From the NCBI RefSeq assembly GCF_030552895.1, contig NZ_CP130649.1, positions 3,149,308 to 3,213,307 of the forward strand: a DNA stretch of 64,000 bases, given 5' to 3'. Both the position numbers and the translations under genes were made by a program. Positions 37,396 to 47,776 of this stretch are shown here, piece after piece. The first letter of the stretch is position 1, and every line of letters begins with the position of its first letter. The notes under the pieces are model-generated. The model saw only the letters and a list, made by a program, of their open reading frames with translations. It did not search any database and was not told the origin of the DNA. This stretch comes from Tatumella ptyseos. Its GTDB lineage: Bacteria > Pseudomonadota > Gammaproteobacteria > Enterobacterales > Enterobacteriaceae.

Positions 37396-38444
37396 TCGTG
37401 CTCCTGAACCGTGGCTAATAGCGTTTCTAACTCAGAGAAAACTCTCGTTGGCGTAATATCGATAAGGCTTTGATGATAGCCTTGCTCCCCTTCACCCTTA
37501 CGAATTTTATGGTAACCGGTGATTAAGCGAATAATATGAGCTTTGTCAGTTAATGGCGGCGTAAAGTCTGGACTACTTGGGCCGTACAGCGCGACTAATG
37601 GTCGTCCTAGGGCTGCAGCAACATGCATTAATCCAGAGTCGTTAGTGACCACTCCATGGCACTGAGCGAGTAAGATTACCGCCTGATCAAGTTCAGTTTT
37701 ACCTGCTAAGTTAGTACAGTGTGCCGCTTCGTCTTGGGTCAGTCGTGCGATAATTTCAGCGCCAGCTTCATTATCCTTGGCTGAGCCAAAGAGTGCAATT
37801 TGGTAGCCTTTTGCAATCAGCTGTTTAGCGAGTTCAGCATAATGGTAGTCAGGCCAGCGCTTCGCTGGCCCGAATTCTGCCCCTGGACAAAAACCGATGA
37901 GCGGACGATCGGCATGCAGACAAAAAAGAGCGGCAGTTTCTAGTTTTTCACGCTCCGAAACAACCAGTGTTGGCCGAGCAAGGGGTCTTGGTAAATCCGC
38001 AGCATGAGTCGCTTTGTTTTGTTCGTAGGCTAAAGCGATATAGCGTTCTACCATCAAAGGAAACGCGGTTTTATCTAAACGACGATGATCGTTTAATAAG
38101 CCATAACGCATCTCACCTAGCCATCCTGTACGACGTTTGATCCCTGCAAACCAAGGTATCAGAGCCGATTTGAAAGAGTTAGGTAGAACGTAAGCGTGGT
38201 CGTAGTGGTTATCACGAAGTGCCTTACCGAGTCGATACCGGTCGCCCAATGCTAGACTCCCATGGCCAATAGGCATTGCGATCGCTTGATTAACCTCTGG
38301 CATTCTCGCTAGGAGTGGCCTGCACCATGCTGGAGCCATTACATCTATTTCTGCTTGTGGCCACTGTACTTTCAGCGTTTGGTACAGGCTTTGCGACATC
38401 ATCATGTCACCCACCCACGATGGCGCAATCACTAATATTTTCAT
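37383..38444 (-). CDS. waaF: ADP-heptose:LPS heptosyltransferase II WaaF
   Basis: 353 residues of GT9, adding heptose II. MKILVIAPSWVGDMMMSQSL, FCPGAEFGPAKRWPDYHYAELA and GVVTNDSGLMHVAAALGRPLV with ALYGPSSP are diagnostic. ATG 38444 is used; a GTG five codons upstream is in frame but lacks family match. Confidence 0.96.
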   Translation of the reverse strand: MKILVIAPSWVGDMMMSQSLYQTLKVQWPQAEIDVMAPAWCRPLLARMPEVNQAIAMPIGHGSLALGDRYRLGKALRDNHYDHAYVLPNSFKSALIPWFAGIKRRTGWLGEMRYGLLNDHRRLDKTAFPLMVERYIALAYEQNKATHAADLPRPLARPTLVVSEREKLETAALFCLHADRPLIGFCPGAEFGPAKRWPDYHYAELAKQLIAKGYQIALFGSAKDNEAGAEIIARLTQDEAAHCTNLAGKTELDQAVILLAQCHGVVTNDSGLMHVAAALGRPLVALYGPSSPDFTPPLTDKAHIIRLITGYHKIRKGEGEQGYHQSLIDITPTRVFSELETLLATVQEHECVS

Positions 38445-38463
38445 CGATAAGGCTTCCACTTTC

Positions 38464-39393
38464 TTAAGGCTTATTTAACCAACGCATATAGTCGCTTACG
38501 CCTTCAGTTACGGTTTTAAAGGCTTTGGTATAACCTGCATTTCTAAGACGAGTCAGATCAGCTTGAGTATAGGCTTGATAGCGGCCCTTAAGCTTGTCTG
38601 GGAAAGGAATATATTCCACTTCACCTTGCTGGTGATGGGCTAGAACGGCATCAGCGACGACTTGGAAAGACTCGGCATGACCTGTACCACAGTTGAAAAT
38701 ACCTGAAACACCATTTTCCCAACACCAGAGGTTTACGTCAGCCACATCTTCGACATAGATAAAATCGCGTTTGAATTGCTCGCTACCCGCGAAAAGCTTA
38801 GGATTTTCACCTTGATTAATCTGGTTATTGAGGTGAAAGGCGACACTGGCCATGCTACCTTTGTGGCCTTCGCGAGGGCCGTAGACGTTAAAATAACGGA
38901 ATCCACACACTGGTGAGTCAGCGTCAGGAAGAATGCTCCTAACATAGTGGTCGAATAGCATTTTAGAATAGCCATAGACGTTCAGTGGCGATTCATACTG
39001 ACGCTCTTCTATAAAATCACTATCACGTCCGCCGTAAGTGGCCGCTGAGGATGCATACAAGAAGGGGATTTGACGCTCTAAACAAAAATGCAGTAATTCT
39101 TTAGAGTACTGGTAATTATTATCCATCATATATTTACCGTCCCACTCAGTGGTTGCTGAGCACGCACCTTCGTGGAAAATAGCTTCAATCGGCCCTAAAT
39201 CATCACCGGCCACAATACTCATTAAAAATTCTTCTTTATCCATGTAATCGCTGATATCAAGATCAGCCAGATTAATGAACTTAGTGCCATCTTTGAGGTT
39301 GTCTACCACCAAAATATCGTTATGACCGCGATCGTTTAACGCTTTTACGATATTACTGCCGATCATGCCGGCGCCACCAGTTACAATAATCAT
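38464..39393 (-). CDS. hldD: ADP-L-glycero-D-manno-heptose 6-epimerase HldD
   Basis: 309-residue short-chain dehydrogenase-type epimerase that makes the heptose donor used by WaaC and WaaF. NADP-binding [19 protein letters not shown]; catalytic Y-x3-K in [24 protein letters not shown] holds the Ser/Thr. First gene of the heptose operon, so donor synthesis and the two transferases are made together. In E. coli tdh-kbl precede it; here yibQ and envC do. Confidence 0.97.
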   Translation of the reverse strand: MIIVTGGAGMIGSNIVKALNDRGHNDILVVDNLKDGTKFINLADLDISDYMDKEEFLMSIVAGDDLGPIEAIFHEGACSATTEWDGKYMMDNNYQYSKELLHFCLERQIPFLYASSAATYGGRDSDFIEERQYESPLNVYGYSKMLFDHYVRSILPDADSPVCGFRYFNVYGPREGHKGSMASVAFHLNNQINQGENPKLFAGSEQFKRDFIYVEDVADVNLWCWENGVSGIFNCGTGHAESFQVVADAVLAHHQQGEVEYIPFPDKLKGRYQAYTQADLTRLRNAGYTKAFKTVTEGVSDYMRWLNKP

Positions 39394-39480
39394 AAATCAC
39401 CTTTCGACTAAGACGAGACTCGATCACTATTCGAGTTAACTACCCTAAATCATACCATCTTAACCATAGGATGGCAGTAA

Positions 39481-39497
39481 GCCGCCGAAGCGGCGGC
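39481..39497 (-). terminator. GC-rich hairpin after yibQ
   Basis: Stem GCCGCC / GGCGGC with a 5-nt loop, 6 bp beyond the yibQ stop codon. Little T tract, so strength uncertain. Confidence 0.45.
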
Positions 39498-39502
39498 CTG
39501 AT

Positions 39503-40384
39503 TTAGAATAATGCTTTGATATTTTTTATGAATTTACTGTCGCGTACCGACGTGTAAATAATCATAACGCCTTCTACAGGGTGGAGCTGGCGTAGAGGCT
39601 GGGTACGAGGGCAATGCGCAGCGAGGCTTGGTGGTGACGACGCGTGGGTGGCCGTCGCCGTCGCAGAACGGTTGAGCAACTGACTCAATTTCACCAATTT
39701 AATATCAGCGGGCAGGGTAGGCAGAAGTTGTTGTAAAACTCTTACCGTCGTGGGGTGCGGGTGTCCAATGGCGATTGCCGAGCCATTACGCTGGGCTAAC
39801 TTAACCGCACGTTGAAATTGGTAGCGGATATCCGCTTCGTTTTGAGTATCATCTAAGAATACATTTCTCTTCAATACTTTCACTGTGGTTCCCCGTGCAG
39901 CGTTGACAGCTTGGGTATTCCCAATCGTGACACTATCGAGAAAATAGAGCTGATGGTGGTTAAGTACGCTCATTACTTTTTGCATAGCAGGTAAGCTGGA
40001 GGTCATCCGGCTTCCCATATGGTTATTTAACCCCACCGCATAGGGTACTTGGCGGATAGCACGTTCAATAATACTTTGTACCTGAGTGAGGCTCATTTCA
40101 GGGGTCAATGTATTCACTTCAAGGGGCTGCTTGCTCATCGGAGCCATTGGAAGGTGAATCAGTACTTCATGTCCTGCCTGATGGGCGAGAGTCGCCATAG
40201 AGCGAGCATGTGGGGCGTCAGGTAATACGGCGATAGAAATAGTGTTAGGCAGAGCGATCACTTTATGCTCTTCGGTAGGGCGATAACCGAAATCGTCAAT
40301 AACCAGCGCTAACTGTCCGCCATAGGTGGTATAAGCGAATGTTAATAAACCGATGGAAATAAGAGAGTTAAATAATTTTCGCAC
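39503..40384 (-). CDS. yibQ: Divergent polysaccharide deacetylase YibQ
   Basis: 293 residues with a signal peptide (MRKLFNSLISIGLLTFAYTT). The domain starts GGQLALVIDDFGYRPTEE and has GLNNHMGSRMTSSLPAMQKV and AIAIGHPHPTTVRVLQQLLP, the motifs of the divergent polysaccharide deacetylase family 2. Exact periplasmic activity is unknown. GTG start with AGGAAA 8 nt upstream. It follows envC after 1 bp, the usual envC-yibQ pair. The C-terminus carries a Ser/Thr/Ala-rich, low-complexity extension. Confidence 0.93.
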   Translation of the reverse strand: MRKLFNSLISIGLLTFAYTTYGGQLALVIDDFGYRPTEEHKVIALPNTISIAVLPDAPHARSMATLAHQAGHEVLIHLPMAPMSKQPLEVNTLTPEMSLTQVQSIIERAIRQVPYAVGLNNHMGSRMTSSLPAMQKVMSVLNHHQLYFLDSVTIGNTQAVNAARGTTVKVLKRNVFLDDTQNEADIRYQFQRAVKLAQRNGSAIAIGHPHPTTVRVLQQLLPTLPADIKLVKLSQLLNRSATATATHASSPPSLAAHCPRTQPLRQLHPVEGVMIIYTSVRDSKFIKNIKALF

Positions 40385-40385
40385 A

Positions 40386-41687
40386 TTATTTTCCTAACCA
40401 ACTTAATGGGTTAACTGCTTGCCCTTGGCGTCTAATTTCAAAGTAAAGTGCGGGCGAGCCTTGTCCCCCACTACGACCGACAAGTGCGATGGCTTGTCCC
40501 GCTCTGACCTGTTGGCCAACGTTTACTAATGCACTCTGATTGTAACCGTAAAGACTCATATCCCCTTTACCGTGTTCAATGACGACGACTAGCCCATAAC
40601 CTTGTAACCAGTCTGCCATCAATACACGGCCATCAGCAATTGCACGAACATCCGAGCCTTCCGCTGCACCAATCACTAACCCTTTCCAGCGTAATTCACC
40701 TTGTAGCGTGTCGCCAAAGCGATGTATCAAGCGACCATGAATAGGCCAAGGATATTGGCCATTGGCACGACCTAAGCCACCCGTACGCGCAATAAGTTCT
40801 TTTTCACCTTCAGTCGGACGATAAGTTGACCCTTTTGCTTGAGCTTGTGCTTGACGTTGTTTGACTTGTTCTGCAGCTCTTGCCTCTCGGGCCGCTCGAG
40901 CTTTAGCTTCCTGAGCAGCTCGGGCAATCTGGTTTTGTAGGCGGTTTTCGTTTTGTCGCATTTCAGCGAGATCGGCTTGGTCTCTTTGTAATGAGGCATT
41001 CAATTGCTGTAGGGTTTTTTGCCGTGCGCTTTGGGCTGACTGCAATTGGTCTTGCTGCGCTTTTTGTTGGGTGAAAAGGGCTTGTTGTTGCTGTTGACGC
41101 ACTTCAAGCTGCGATTTCTTATCCGCTAAATCGGCACGGGTCTGTTTTAATGACTCGATATTTTCTTGACGTGCGGTATTAAGATACCGGAAATAGGTCA
41201 GCATCCGGTCGCTGCGTTGGCCGTCTTCACCACTGAGTAAAAGTTCAATACCGCTATGCTGGCCTTGACGAAAGGCCGCATCAAGTTGTTCAGCAAGAAC
41301 CTTTTCTTCATGGGCTTGGGAACGGAGAAGCTCCTCTATTGAATCGGTAAGCTCTTGGATATCGCTGTTAATACTATTTAAATTAAGTTGCGTTTCACGT
41401 AACTGGCGGCTGGCTTGAGCAATCAGCTTCTCTTGACTCTGTAATTTACCCAATAATTCGTCACGTTGTTGTTTTTGTGCTTGAACACTACGCTCTTTGG
41501 CCGCAATATCTTGCTGAATAGAGCGAAGTGCTGACTGATTATCATCAGCATGGCTAGAAATAGGCAAGGTGAGTAGCCCCGCGCAGAGCAGCAGGCTGGA
41601 CGTCAGCGGTAAAAGGCGAAATTGAACAGGCAAAATCGAATTGTGCCGAGCTGAAAGAGATAAAGTGAAACGCTTTTTTTCCGTCAT
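40386..41687 (-). CDS. envC: Murein hydrolase activator EnvC
   Basis: 433 residues. After a signal region (TSSLLLCAGLLTLPISSHA) come two long coiled coils rich in Gln and Lys (residues ~55-290), then a C-terminal LytM domain with GQYPWPIHGRLIHRFGDTL and LYGYNQSALVNVGQQVRAGQ. The domain lacks the canonical zinc-binding set, as in E. coli EnvC, which activates amidases AmiA/B at the septum through FtsEX. Upstream gpmM, present in E. coli, is absent. Confidence 0.95.
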   Translation of the reverse strand: MTEKKRFTLSLSARHNSILPVQFRLLPLTSSLLLCAGLLTLPISSHADDNQSALRSIQQDIAAKERSVQAQKQQRDELLGKLQSQEKLIAQASRQLRETQLNLNSINSDIQELTDSIEELLRSQAHEEKVLAEQLDAAFRQGQHSGIELLLSGEDGQRSDRMLTYFRYLNTARQENIESLKQTRADLADKKSQLEVRQQQQQALFTQQKAQQDQLQSAQSARQKTLQQLNASLQRDQADLAEMRQNENRLQNQIARAAQEAKARAAREARAAEQVKQRQAQAQAKGSTYRPTEGEKELIARTGGLGRANGQYPWPIHGRLIHRFGDTLQGELRWKGLVIGAAEGSDVRAIADGRVLMADWLQGYGLVVVIEHGKGDMSLYGYNQSALVNVGQQVRAGQAIALVGRSGGQGSPALYFEIRRQGQAVNPLSWLGK

Positions 41688-41925
41688 AAGGCTGAGATTA
41701 TTCCATGATGTTTCACAGGTTACTAGAGCTACGCTCGGGTTTTATAGTGTACGGCCTATATTAATGGCATAATCAGATAATAGGTAAGAATTCGGCAGTG
41801 CGAAAGGGGCCATCTAAGGTTATTACAGTAGATAATTCCCATTTTGTAATGTTGTTCCAACTACGCGGTGCGTTGTCACTGCGCGGATACATTTATAGTA
41901 GATCGTTCTCGGAGTTGTTTTTCTT

Positions 41926-42357
41926 ATGCAAGATATTATGGAATTTGTACATAACCACCTTATCCTGAGCCTTGCTTGGGTAGTATTGCTGGTATTAGTC
42001 GTTTTTACCACTTTTAAGGGGCTATTTTCTAAAGTTAAACTGATTGGGCGTGGGGAAGCGACTCATCTAATTAATAAAGAGAACGCCGTCGTGGTCGATG
42101 TTCGTGGGCGTGATGATTTTCGTCGTGGCCATATTTCAGGTGCACTCCAAGTAAGTAGTGATGAAATAAAGAAAGGCAATTTCACAGAACTCGAAAAGTA
42201 CAAATCACAGCCTATTATTGTCGTTTGTGCAACGGGACAGAGTGCTGGAGATGCTGCAGCACAACTTAATGCAGCAGGATTCGAAAAAGTATCTGTATTA
42301 AAAGATGGTATTAGTGGTTGGAGCAGCGAAAACCTTCCATTAGTCCGTGGCAAATAG
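41926..42357 (+). CDS. yibN: Membrane-anchored rhodanese-like protein YibN
   Basis: 143 residues. N-terminal membrane helix ([18 protein letters not shown]), then a rhodanese domain with [20 protein letters not shown] and an active-site-like loop [13 protein letters not shown] containing Cys101. E. coli YibN has been linked to membrane protein insertion partners. First gene of the yibN-grxC-secB-gpsA-cysE series and divergent from envC. Confidence 0.93.
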   Translation: MQDIMEFVHNHLILSLAWVVLLVLVVFTTFKGLFSKVKLIGRGEATHLINKENAVVVDVRGRDDFRRGHISGALQVSSDEIKKGNFTELEKYKSQPIIVVCATGQSAGDAAAQLNAAGFEKVSVLKDGISGWSSENLPLVRGK

Positions 42358-42374
42358 ATTTTAAAGAGGCTTTT

Positions 42375-42629
42375 ATGGCATCCATTGATATCTACACTAA
42401 ACAAACCTGCCCTTTTTGCCATCGTGCAAAAGCATTACTGGATCAAAAAGGTGTGAAATACCACGAAATTGCGATCGATAATGACAGCGAAAAACGGGCA
42501 GAGATGATAGATCGTAGTCAGCGTACGACGGTGCCACAAATTTTTATCGACCAGCTTCATGTTGGCGGGTGCGATGATTTGTTTGCATTGGAACAGCGTG
42601 CACAACTAGACCCATTACTGAATGCCTAA
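42375..42629 (+). CDS. grxC: Glutaredoxin 3
   Basis: 84 residues. Dithiol active site C12-P-F-C15 in YTKQTCPFCHRAKALL, the TVPQIFID cis-Pro loop and GGCDDLFALE glutathione site. Start ATG 42375 has AAAGAGG upstream; a longer in-frame start at 42318 lies inside yibN and is rejected. Reduces disulfides with glutathione in the cytoplasm. Confidence 0.96.
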   Translation: MASIDIYTKQTCPFCHRAKALLDQKGVKYHEIAIDNDSEKRAEMIDRSQRTTVPQIFIDQLHVGGCDDLFALEQRAQLDPLLNA

Positions 42630-42665
42630 CGTTAGGCGTAATTTTGTTTTAAAGGATTGAGTACC

Positions 42666-43127
42666 ATGTCTGAACAAAACCCAAACGAAATGACTTTCCA
42701 GATCCAGCGTGTATACACTAAAGATATCTCTTTCGAAGCCCCGAATGCGCCACAAATTTTCCAAAAAGAGTGGGAGCCTGATGTTAAGTTGGACCTCGAT
42801 ACGGCATCGACGCAACTTTCTGAAGGGATTTATGAAGTTGTACTTCGTGTAACAGTTACCGCAACGGTTGGTGAAGATACCGCCTTCTTATGTGAAGTTC
42901 AGCAAGCGGGTATTTTTACCATTTCAGGAATCGAAGGCTCGCAAATGGCTCATTGCTTAGGTGCTTACTGCCCTAACATTTTGTTCCCTTATGCGCGTGA
43001 ATGCATCTCGGCTCTGGTTTCGCGTGGTACTTTCCCACAATTGAACCTAGCACCTGTCAACTTTGATGCACTTTTTATGAACTACCTTCAGCAGCAAGAA
43101 GGTGGTGAAGTCGCGCAGGATGCTTAA
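42666..43127 (+). CDS. secB: Protein-export chaperone SecB
   Basis: 153 residues. [40 protein letters not shown] and [20 protein letters not shown] match the tetrameric SecB, which keeps preproteins unfolded and passes them to SecA. ATG 42666 with AAAGGA is chosen over a TTG at 42657. Confidence 0.97.
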   Translation: MSEQNPNEMTFQIQRVYTKDISFEAPNAPQIFQKEWEPDVKLDLDTASTQLSEGIYEVVLRVTVTATVGEDTAFLCEVQQAGIFTISGIEGSQMAHCLGAYCPNILFPYARECISALVSRGTFPQLNLAPVNFDALFMNYLQQQEGGEVAQDA

Positions 43128-43132
43128 TCACC

Positions 43133-44143
43133 ATGCGTGAAGCAAGTGTAAGTGTTCTCGGTGCCGGTTCATACGGCACCGCTTTAGCGATAACCTTAGC
43201 CCGTAACGGTTATCCAGTGGTGTTATGGGGGCATAACCCGCACCATATCGCTCGTTTAAGTGAACAGCGTTGTAATGCTGAGTTCCTTTCCGATGTCCCT
43301 TTTCCTGATAATCTTGTATTAACCTCTCAACTTAACGAAGCCGTTACGCAAAGTCGTGATCTCTTAATTGTCGTACCAAGTCATGTCTTTGGTGAGGTAT
43401 TAAAGCAGATTGCCCCAATGTTACTTCCTGATACTCGTATCGTGTGGGCAACTAAGGGATTAGAAGTTGAGACGGGGCGTTTACTTGAAGACGTCGCGAG
43501 AGAAATTTTGGGACCCGATATTCCCTTAGCTGTGATTTCTGGGCCAACGTTCGCCAAGGAGCTTGCTGCAGGTATGCCGACGGCGATTGCCTTAGCATCG
43601 AAGAACGCGCAATTTGCGACAGACTTACAGACGAAACTGCATTGTGGGAAAAGTTTTCGAGTCTATAGCAATAATGACATGACCGGTGTGCAATTAGGTG
43701 GTGCGGTGAAAAACGTTATCGCGATCGGTGCGGGGATGTCTGATGGTATGGGATTTGGTGCCAATGCGCGTACTGCCTTGATTACTCGGGGCCTCGCGGA
43801 GATGTCTCGTTTAGGCTTGGCATTAGGTGCGCAAGCAGAGACCTTCACTGGCATGGCGGGTTTAGGCGATCTAGTATTAACCTGCACAGATAACCAGTCA
43901 CGTAACCGACGCTTTGGGATGTTACTGGGGCAAGGTAAGTCTGTTGAAGACGCGCAAGAGACGATCAGTCAAGTTGTGGAAGGCTATCGTAATACAAAAG
44001 AAGTTTACCTTCTTGCGGCAAGCGTTGGGGTAGAAATGCCTATTGTTGAGCAAATTTATCAAGTTCTCTATTGTGGGAAACCCACTCAAGACGCAGCCAT
44101 TGCCTTACTGGGTCGAGAACGTAAAGATGAATCACGTCAGTAA
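43133..44143 (+). CDS. gpsA: Glycerol-3-phosphate dehydrogenase [NAD(P)+]
   Basis: 336 residues. NAD-binding [40 protein letters not shown]; catalytic-Lys region [20 protein letters not shown]. Makes sn-glycerol-3-phosphate for phospholipids. Starts 5 bp after secB, as in E. coli. Confidence 0.97.
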   Translation: MREASVSVLGAGSYGTALAITLARNGYPVVLWGHNPHHIARLSEQRCNAEFLSDVPFPDNLVLTSQLNEAVTQSRDLLIVVPSHVFGEVLKQIAPMLLPDTRIVWATKGLEVETGRLLEDVAREILGPDIPLAVISGPTFAKELAAGMPTAIALASKNAQFATDLQTKLHCGKSFRVYSNNDMTGVQLGGAVKNVIAIGAGMSDGMGFGANARTALITRGLAEMSRLGLALGAQAETFTGMAGLGDLVLTCTDNQSRNRRFGMLLGQGKSVEDAQETISQVVEGYRNTKEVYLLAASVGVEMPIVEQIYQVLYCGKPTQDAAIALLGRERKDESRQ

Positions 44144-44171
44144 GTACGTACGCTTACTACATTTTATTATT

Positions 44172-44192
44172 ACGCCCATTCGGGCGTTTTTT
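44172..44192 (+). terminator. Terminator between gpsA and cysE
   Basis: Stem ACGCCC / GGGCGT with a 4-nt loop and a T6 run, 28 bp after gpsA and ending 15 bp before cysE. It should reduce read-through into cysE. Confidence 0.8.
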
Positions 44193-44206
44193 ATCAGGAG
44201 CATGTC

Positions 44207-45025
44207 ATGTCCTCGGAAGAGCTTGAGCAAATTTGGGAAGCAATCCTCGCTGAAGCACGTGAGTTGGCATCCGGCGAACCCATGCTTGCCAGCTTTTTCC
44301 ATGCCACGCTATTAAAGCACGATAACTTAGGCAGTGCGTTGAGTTATATGTTGGCGAATAAGTTGGCGAATGCCAACATGCCGGCCATTGCGATTCGCGA
44401 TATTGTTGAAGAAGCTTACCGTCAAGATCCAGGTATGATCATGTCTGCTGTCCGCGATATTATGGCAGTGAGCCAGCGCGATCCCGCAGTGGATAAATAC
44501 TCTACGCCTTTACTCTATCTTAAAGGCTTTCATGCGCTACAAGCTTACCGTATTGGTCATTGGCTGTGGCGTGAAGGCCGTCGCTCATTAGCCGTTTATT
44601 TACAGAACGAAATTTCCGTTTCCTTTGGTGTGGATATTCACCCAGCGGCGAAGATTGGTTGTGGCATTATGCTGGATCACGCGACAGGTATCGTGATCGG
44701 CGAAACGGCCGTAGTCAGTGATGATGTATCGATACTGCAATCTGTCACGCTGGGGGGAACAGGCAAAACCTCTGGTGACCGTCATCCCAAAATCCGAGAA
44801 GGGGTGATGATTGGCGCTGGGGCAAAAGTATTAGGGAATATCGAAATCGGCGAAGGGGCAAAAATTGGAGCAGGATCAGTGGTATTAATGGCCGTACCGC
44901 CTCACACCACGGTAGCCGGAATTCCCGCAAGAATTGTGGGGCGTCCGACTAGCCAAAAGCCCTCAATGGAAATGGATCAACATTTTACTGGGGCAATGGG
45001 ATTTGAGTACGGTGACGGAATTTAA
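44207..45025 (+). CDS. cysE: Serine acetyltransferase
   Basis: 272 residues. An N-terminal helical domain is followed by a left-handed beta-helix of hexapeptide repeats: IHPAAKIGCGIMLDHATGIV (catalytic His), SVTLGGTGKTSGDRHPKI, and the C-terminal MEMDQHFTGAMGFEYGDGI tail that inserts into CysK and ends in Ile. First committed step of cysteine synthesis, feedback inhibited by cysteine. Confidence 0.97.
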   Translation: MSSEELEQIWEAILAEARELASGEPMLASFFHATLLKHDNLGSALSYMLANKLANANMPAIAIRDIVEEAYRQDPGMIMSAVRDIMAVSQRDPAVDKYSTPLLYLKGFHALQAYRIGHWLWREGRRSLAVYLQNEISVSFGVDIHPAAKIGCGIMLDHATGIVIGETAVVSDDVSILQSVTLGGTGKTSGDRHPKIREGVMIGAGAKVLGNIEIGEGAKIGAGSVVLMAVPPHTTVAGIPARIVGRPTSQKPSMEMDQHFTGAMGFEYGDGI

Positions 45026-45044
45026 TACGAGCTGTGTTGTGGGC

Positions 45045-45518
45045 TTATTCCTTTAATAGCGCACCAGCATAATCTAACTGGCGCCAGGCTTCGAACACGA
45101 CGACCGCGACTGAATTTGAAAGGTTCATACTACGGCTATTTTCTACCATAGGAATACGAATCTTCTGCTGTGGCGGTAAGTTATCAAGGATGGTGGCGGG
45201 GAGACCGCGACTTTCAGGTCCGAACATAAGATAGTCACCCGCTTGCCAACTTACCGCACTGTGAGCCGGTGTCCCTTTGGTCGTGAGGGCAAATAGTCTT
45301 GCAGGCTGTTCAGCGGCGAGAAAAGACTCGTAGTTAGCATGCTTTTTGACGGCGGTAAATTCGTGATAATCTAATCCTGCACGGCGCAAACGCTTATCGT
45401 CCCACGTAAAGCCTAGAGGTTCGATGATATGCAGGGAAAATCCCGTATTCGCACAGAGGCGAATGATGTTGCCGGTGTTGGGTGGAATTTCTGGTTCGAA
45501 TAAAACGATATTAATCAT
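45045..45518 (-). CDS. trmL: tRNA (cytidine/uridine-2'-O-)-methyltransferase TrmL
   Basis: 157-residue SPOUT methyltransferase that 2'-O-methylates position 34 of tRNA-Leu. Knot motifs: [36 protein letters not shown] and [20 protein letters not shown]. It converges with cysE, and cpxA lies upstream on the same strand, as found in several enterobacteria outside Escherichia. Confidence 0.96.
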   Translation of the reverse strand: MINIVLFEPEIPPNTGNIIRLCANTGFSLHIIEPLGFTWDDKRLRRAGLDYHEFTAVKKHANYESFLAAEQPARLFALTTKGTPAHSAVSWQAGDYLMFGPESRGLPATILDNLPPQQKIRIPMVENSRSMNLSNSVAVVVFEAWRQLDYAGALLKE

Positions 45519-45553
45519 AACGGCTCCCTCTTCGAGAGCCGCAGCATAGCAAA

Positions 45554-46930
45554 TTATTGTTTCGCTGAGTATAACGGAAGCCAGATAGTTAACCGTAACC
45601 CCCCTAGTGGACTATCTTCAGCTTTAACATGCCCGTGATGCTGTTGAATCACAGTGTCCACAATAGCCAAGCCTAATCCAGTCCCACCTGAAGCCCGGTC
45701 ACGTGCCTCATCGGTCCTGTAAAAAGGACGGAATATTTGTTCGCGATCCTGTGGATCAACGCCTGGACCATCGTCATCGACATGTAAGGTTAAGCCCGCT
45801 CTATCAACAGAAAAGCTAATACTGATAGCGGAGTTGGAATAACGTAAAGCATTACGGATGATATTCTCAACGGCGCTTTCTAAAGCATGTGGGTTACCAT
45901 ACAAAGGCCATGCACCGGGAGGATAAGGAATATCCATTTTCTTGCCCATCTGCTCAGCTTCAAAGCGTGCATCCTCAATAACATCTTTCCATAATTGATT
46001 AGCCCGTAAGACTTCACTCACTAACGCATTTTTATGCTGGGTGCGGGAAAGATCGAGTAGGTCGTTAATCATTCCATCCAAGCGTTGTGCTTCAATTTCA
46101 ATACGCTCCAATTCTTTGCTCTCACCGGCACGGCGACGTAATAATGCTGTTGAGAGTTGTAATCGGGTGAGGGGCGTACGTAATTCGTGGCTAATATCTG
46201 AAAGTAGGCGGTGCTGCCCTTTGATCAGACGCTCAAGTGCACTGACCATCTGGTTAAAACTGGCGCCTGCAGCTAAAAATTCTTGAGGGCCAGATTCCAG
46301 CTCGGGATGCTGGCGGAGATTACCGCTGGCGACCTCATCGGCTGCGTATTTAAGCTTACGTGCAGGTTTGGCAAGACTCCAGGCTAACCATAATAGTAAA
46401 GGGGTACTAATTAACATAGTAACCAAGAGTAATAACCAAGGGCGATCAAATAACAGGTTAACAAAATCAAGCTGTGAACTACTGGCTGGGCGGATCATAT
46501 ATAACTGATAATTATCCTCTCCGTCCTCAATAGAGAAGGGGCCCGCCATCTCTTGTCTGCCGTATTTTTTCTTTTGAGGATGATCGGCATTGTCTGACTG
46601 CCCGATAAAATTCCGAATAATTTGCATTTCATTATGGCGTGCACCAATGACCCGACCTTCTGAGGTGACCAGGAGTAAGTGCTGACCAGGAGGCGCCCAT
46701 TTATCAATCGCCCGATAAAGACGTCGCCACCACATAAGGTCATTGGGAGGGTCTTGTCGTAACTCGGCCTCGATGTGCTGTTCAACCATTGCTCCCTCAC
46801 GATGTTCGCTTGGGAGTAACGAGGTTATTTGTCGCGAGTCAAGTTTGGGAACCATCAGGACTAGCATCAGCACAAGAGCCAACGTTAGCCAGAAAATCGC
46901 AAAAATACGGGTAGTCAGACTAGCAATCAT
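45554..46930 (-). CDS. cpxA: Envelope stress sensor kinase CpxA
   Basis: 458 residues. Two membrane helices (~8-28 and ~164-185) flank a periplasmic sensor domain; HAMP; dimerisation helix [20 protein letters not shown] with phosphorylated H248; ATPase motifs [11 protein letters not shown] and [14 protein letters not shown]. Its start overlaps the cpxR stop by 4 bp. It senses envelope protein misfolding and is inhibited by CpxP. Confidence 0.97.
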   Translation of the reverse strand: MIASLTTRIFAIFWLTLALVLMLVLMVPKLDSRQITSLLPSEHREGAMVEQHIEAELRQDPPNDLMWWRRLYRAIDKWAPPGQHLLLVTSEGRVIGARHNEMQIIRNFIGQSDNADHPQKKKYGRQEMAGPFSIEDGEDNYQLYMIRPASSSQLDFVNLLFDRPWLLLLVTMLISTPLLLWLAWSLAKPARKLKYAADEVASGNLRQHPELESGPQEFLAAGASFNQMVSALERLIKGQHRLLSDISHELRTPLTRLQLSTALLRRRAGESKELERIEIEAQRLDGMINDLLDLSRTQHKNALVSEVLRANQLWKDVIEDARFEAEQMGKKMDIPYPPGAWPLYGNPHALESAVENIIRNALRYSNSAISISFSVDRAGLTLHVDDDGPGVDPQDREQIFRPFYRTDEARDRASGGTGLGLAIVDTVIQQHHGHVKAEDSPLGGLRLTIWLPLYSAKQ

Positions 46931-47625
46931 GTTGCAGAAACCATTAGATAGCCACGTCCACGAAGCGTTTTAAACCATGGGTGTCCATCGCGTCGTTCAG
47001 GGAGTTTTCTACGTAGATTAGAGATATGCATATCGATAGCACGATCGAAAGGCGTCAAGCGTTTACCCAGTACCTCTTGGCTAAGGTGTTCACGAGAGAC
47101 GACTTGGCCTAAATGCTGTGCTAATAAATAGAGTAGGGTGAACTCAGTCCCTGTGAGCTCGAGTGACTCATTATCAAAACTTGCTTCTTGTCGGCCTGGA
47201 TTCAGACGTAATTCATCCACTTTCAACGTAGGGGAGTTACTTTCTTGTACTTGTTGCTGCTCACTCCAATTTGAACGACGAAGTATGGCGCGGATTCGCG
47301 CAACGAGCTCACGATCGTTAAAGGGTTTTGGCAGGTAATCGTCGGCACCCAGTTCTAAGCCGAGAACACGATCCAGCTCACTTCCTCTAGCGGTAAGCAT
47401 GATGACAGGCGTTTGATGTTGTTGGCGTAATTCTTTTAATGTATCGAGCCCATTTTTTTTCGGCATCATAACATCTAAAAGTAATAGATCGATGCTGCTG
47501 TCCATCAAGGATAACGCTTGCTCACCATCACCCGCGACGGTGACATCAAAGCCTTCCATTTCTAGTAATTCTTTTAACAGTGACGTTAGTTCACGGTCAT
47601 CATCAACGAGTAAAATTTTATTCAT
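46927..47625 (-). CDS. cpxR: Response regulator CpxR
   Basis: 232 residues. Receiver domain with DDD acidic pocket and phospho-acceptor D51 in LLLLDVMMPKKNG, then an OmpR-type winged helix (LTPFDRAIDMHISNLRRKLP). It binds GTAAA-N5-GTAAA sites; one is present in its own divergent promoter region with cpxP. Confidence 0.97.
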   Translation of the reverse strand: MNKILLVDDDRELTSLLKELLEMEGFDVTVAGDGEQALSLMDSSIDLLLLDVMMPKKNGLDTLKELRQQHQTPVIMLTARGSELDRVLGLELGADDYLPKPFNDRELVARIRAILRRSNWSEQQQVQESNSPTLKVDELRLNPGRQEASFDNESLELTGTEFTLLYLLAQHLGQVVSREHLSQEVLGKRLTPFDRAIDMHISNLRRKLPERRDGHPWFKTLRGRGYLMVSAT

Positions 47626-47680
47626 GATCTCTCCTCTTCGGCAGCAAAAATACCTTGTTCCATGGCAACGTGTTTATCAC

Positions 47681-47695
47681 TTTACTTAGTTTTAC
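47681..47695 (-). promoter_or_regulatory. CpxR box between cpxRA and cpxP
   Basis: Minus strand reads GTAAA-ACTAA-GTAAA, a perfect consensus CpxR site, 56 bp from the cpxR start and 82 bp from cpxP. It implies autoregulation of cpxRA and Cpx control of cpxP. Confidence 0.9.
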
Positions 47696-47776
47696 ACCCC
47701 CTGACGGATGTTTGCAGCAACTCGCTTAGACTACCCCCCAATGCTTCAAACGACAACTGCTATGAGGAACAGTGAA

